From NCBI RefSeq assembly GCF_004798865.1, contig NW_025336481.1, positions 26,654,966 through 26,718,965 of the forward strand: a stretch of DNA of 64,000 bases. The letters run 5' to 3'. Source of the DNA: Varanus komodoensis (Eukaryota > Chordata > Lepidosauria > Squamata > Varanidae). How positions within the stretch are numbered: position 1 is the stretch's first letter; each line of letters starts with the position of its first letter. Position numbers and translations under genes: made by a program. Under the pieces are notes generated by a model. It did not search any database. It saw nothing but the letters and a program-made list of their open reading frames with translations, and was not told the origin of the DNA. This document shows, piece after piece, positions 61,691 through 64,000 of this stretch.

Positions 61691-63735
61691 AATCATTTAT
61701 GGGTGTTTTTCTGTCTGCTACTTGGTTAAAACTAATATTTTCCCATGTGATTTTGCTATTTGCCTGAATGGTCATATGCAAGAAAAAGCTCCAAATATCC
61801 CATATTCTATATGTGGTGGGGGGAAATCTTCACACAAGCCAAGGAATTACTAAATGAATGGCAGCTGAGGGAAAGAGACTAGAAACAGATGGCCATCTTG
61901 TGGTGGCCATCTTTGGAACCTTGGAGGGTAAGATTGGGATTTGAAATGCTACAACAGCCGTACTTCACTCACAGTCCTGAACCTCTCCATCACTGCCATG
62001 CGCTATGGCACTTCCAGTGAATGAAAGGAAGACCTATCAGAAAGATTTGGATTATTAGGATAGGATAGGATAGGATTACAAGACTGTAACTAGCTCATGT
62101 GTTTTATCCCAGCAGAACTGTCTGCATAACTTCAGTAGAACTATCACTATGACAAAAAATATCTTTAGGGCAGCTTGCAGGGAAATGTAAACAGCTCTGA
62201 TGCAAAAGAAGCAGTGGGTGTGTTGTGGTGTGGCTGTATTTGTCCTGCCTGGGTAGGATTAAATATGCTAATTGCTGCAATTCAGTACTGTTCCTATGTT
62301 CTATGCTAGTAGACTACTGACAAAATCAGGAATATTTAACTGATGAAATAAATTAAACCAAGAGGAGCCATCTTCATCATACTGATGCTAGATTTCCATG
62401 GCTTGCAGAATTATTAAAGTGGGCGATAAGGAATGATTATGGGATTTATGTATTCATATTATTATGAGCAGCCAAGGGTGATTGTGATGAATTGGCAAGA
62501 TCTTGCATGTTTCATTCCATCAGCATCGCTAACACAAATCTTCCTTTTTAAAAATTGTCAATTATCTTCGGAGAAAACTAAATAACTAGCTGAGATTTCA
62601 TAAAGATTTATGATTGAGGAGTTGAGATTCATATTGCTACCACAGAATGAGAAATGGAAGAGAGAAGTCTAACTCTTTTGTTAAGGATTCCGCCCCCCAC
62701 CCCTTTTCCTTTCTTTAAACATTGAAAATGCCATGAGATTGGGGATAACACCAGAATAAATAAAGACATTCTAGTACATATGATTCATAAGGAAATTAAT
62801 CGAAAGGATTACAGATTCTACTGCATCCACATGCTTAGTAAGGTGAGCAGACAGAACCAAGCTGGCATCAGGTATCATTCAATAAGAATGAAGAGTCTGG
62901 GAAATTTGATAGTTTGCAACATTTCTGTTATGGACAGAGGATCCATTTGCCTCATACAACTGACCTCATAAAAGTTATAGTGAATCCACTGAAAAATGAT
63001 TTTTCAACCCAACATGGTGAGCTTTGGGAACATAAAAAGATTGAAGACTTTTAAAATTTTGGTTGAGACAGAATACCAGATCTCTAGGAAGACTATGTGG
63101 CAGCCCTCTCCCCAGTGAAGCTGTGGTGTCTTTCCTTCATTACCCTCTGGACCTACTCTAGTCATGGGATGCTATCAGGATAGCTCTGGACAGCATGACA
63201 TGTTTCATCAAAAGGTGAGTGAATTGTATTTTTACTATTCTGCTGCTGCTCCTCTTTCTCCCCCCCCCCTCCATTTTGTTGTGTTCCTTCTGAAATCTCC
63301 ACATGAGGAAAATATACACACTCAAAATGGGAAGCTGTGCAGGCTATACTTTAATGTGCTGTGTGAGTCTTTTGGAGTCACTCATACATCCATGAAGGCA
63401 CTTGGTGTTACATATGCACTGCTCCCCAGCCTCTCTTGAATTCAGCGAATGCCTTCACAGCAACTGTAAGCAGCACTTTCCAGTCCACTAATGGCTGCCA
63501 TTTCTTAACTGCTATCAGATGCTGGCAATTAAGATGATGTTCTGAAGAAACATGAGCATCTGTGACTGCCAGTCCATTAGTCTGTCTAACTGAGGATTGT
63601 CTACTCTGACTGGAAGTGTCTCTAGGAGGTCCAAGTGCTTTTTGGAAGGATTGACTGCAGGGCATTGTGCATGTAAAACATGATGCATGTGAAGCTCAGC
63701 TTGTGAGTTTGCATGTGATGTCCCCACAGGGCACA
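61691..63735. other. No gene seen; includes (GGATA)n and a repeat-free block
   Basis: A short GGATA repeat (about four units) lies at 62058-62078. The stretch 62395-62640 is repeat-free and AT-rich with homeodomain-like cores. A polypyrimidine run 'tctttctcccccccccctcc' occurs near 63253-63272. No exon recognised. Confidence 0.4.
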
Positions 63736-63739
63736 TCAG

Positions 63740-63840
63740 CCCCCTCCAGTCTGATGCCTACAAGACATGTTGGGCTCCAACTCCCAGCTTCTGCCCACCT
63801 GTATTGGAATTGTAGCCTAACGCAGCTTGGAGAAGTTTGG
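63740..63840. repeat. Palindromic MITE relic (hAT-like)
   Basis: The arms 'acatgttgggctccaactcccagc' (about 63765-63788) and 'ggaattgtagcctaacgcagcttggag' (about 63805-63831) are facing copies of the squamate MITE arm. Termini are not clear. Confidence 0.45.
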
Positions 63841-64000
63841 GAAAGTCTTTAAAATATTGTGCCAAATGGATAATAGGTCTTAAATAAGCAATGGACTATC
63901 TATGTTCTACAAGAATAGTCTGCTTGATTTAGATGTGCTTGGTTCATTTAAACTACATAGGTTTGTGCTTAAGCTGAGCTTCTCAAAACCTACCCTGGAG
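63841..64000. other. No feature seen at window end
   Basis: The last 160 bases show no repeat end or coding sequence that I recognise. Confidence 0.4.

Overview
The window is vertebrate nuclear DNA, almost certainly from a squamate reptile (lizard or snake). The evidence is its repeat set: a tRNA-headed Sauria-type SINE at about 7.59-7.85 kb, a BovB (RTE) LINE 3' end at about 17.12-17.45 kb, several CR1 3' ends, many L2-type 3' tails plus a nearly readable L2-type reverse transcriptase at 58.8-60.1 kb, palindromic hAT MITEs, and (CA)n, (AAT)n and pentanucleotide microsatellites. Nothing prokaryotic, CRISPR-like or plasmid-like is present. I cannot name the species.

Only one host gene is supported. 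It is the large last coding exon of RASSF9 (Ras association domain family member 9, also called P-CIP1) on the + strand at 28524-29793. It opens after a clear splice acceptor, so the first in-frame GTG/ATG is not the true start. The short first exon, about 16 codons, was not found. The region 1-28523 is therefore mostly RASSF9 intron 1 and/or upstream DNA. From memory, the human order is ALX1 - RASSF9 - NTS with the RASSF9 3' end facing ALX1, so the gene-free 34 kb after RASSF9 would be the start of the ALX1-side desert.

Layout: 1-28.5 kb is intronic or upstream DNA with scattered repeats: CR1, a Penelope-like relic at 2.7-3.1 kb, L2 tails, MIR-like and Sauria SINEs, BovB, and hAT MITEs. RASSF9 exon 2 and its 3' UTR follow at 28.5-29.95 kb. 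The stretch 30-36.8 kb is mostly unique DNA. At 36.8 kb there is an 11+10 copy pentanucleotide array, and at 37.1-38.1 kb a nested repeat stack: a MER1/Charlie3-like hAT element with an 8-bp target duplication sits inside an L2 copy, which also took a reversed L2 tail. The stretch 38-57 kb holds mixed unique DNA, CR1, SINE and L2 ends and an unresolved retroelement end at 55.2-55.8 kb. At 57.1-60.1 kb lie two overlapping L2-type LINEs. The rest to 64 kb is mostly unique DNA with one tRNA-SINE and one MITE.

There is no multi-gene system here. The most interesting observation is the MER1/Charlie3-like hAT element, a family I know from placental mammals, with clear insertion hallmarks in a squamate genome. 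Several AT-rich, repeat-free blocks rich in homeodomain-like cores are offered as weak candidates for conserved regulatory elements.
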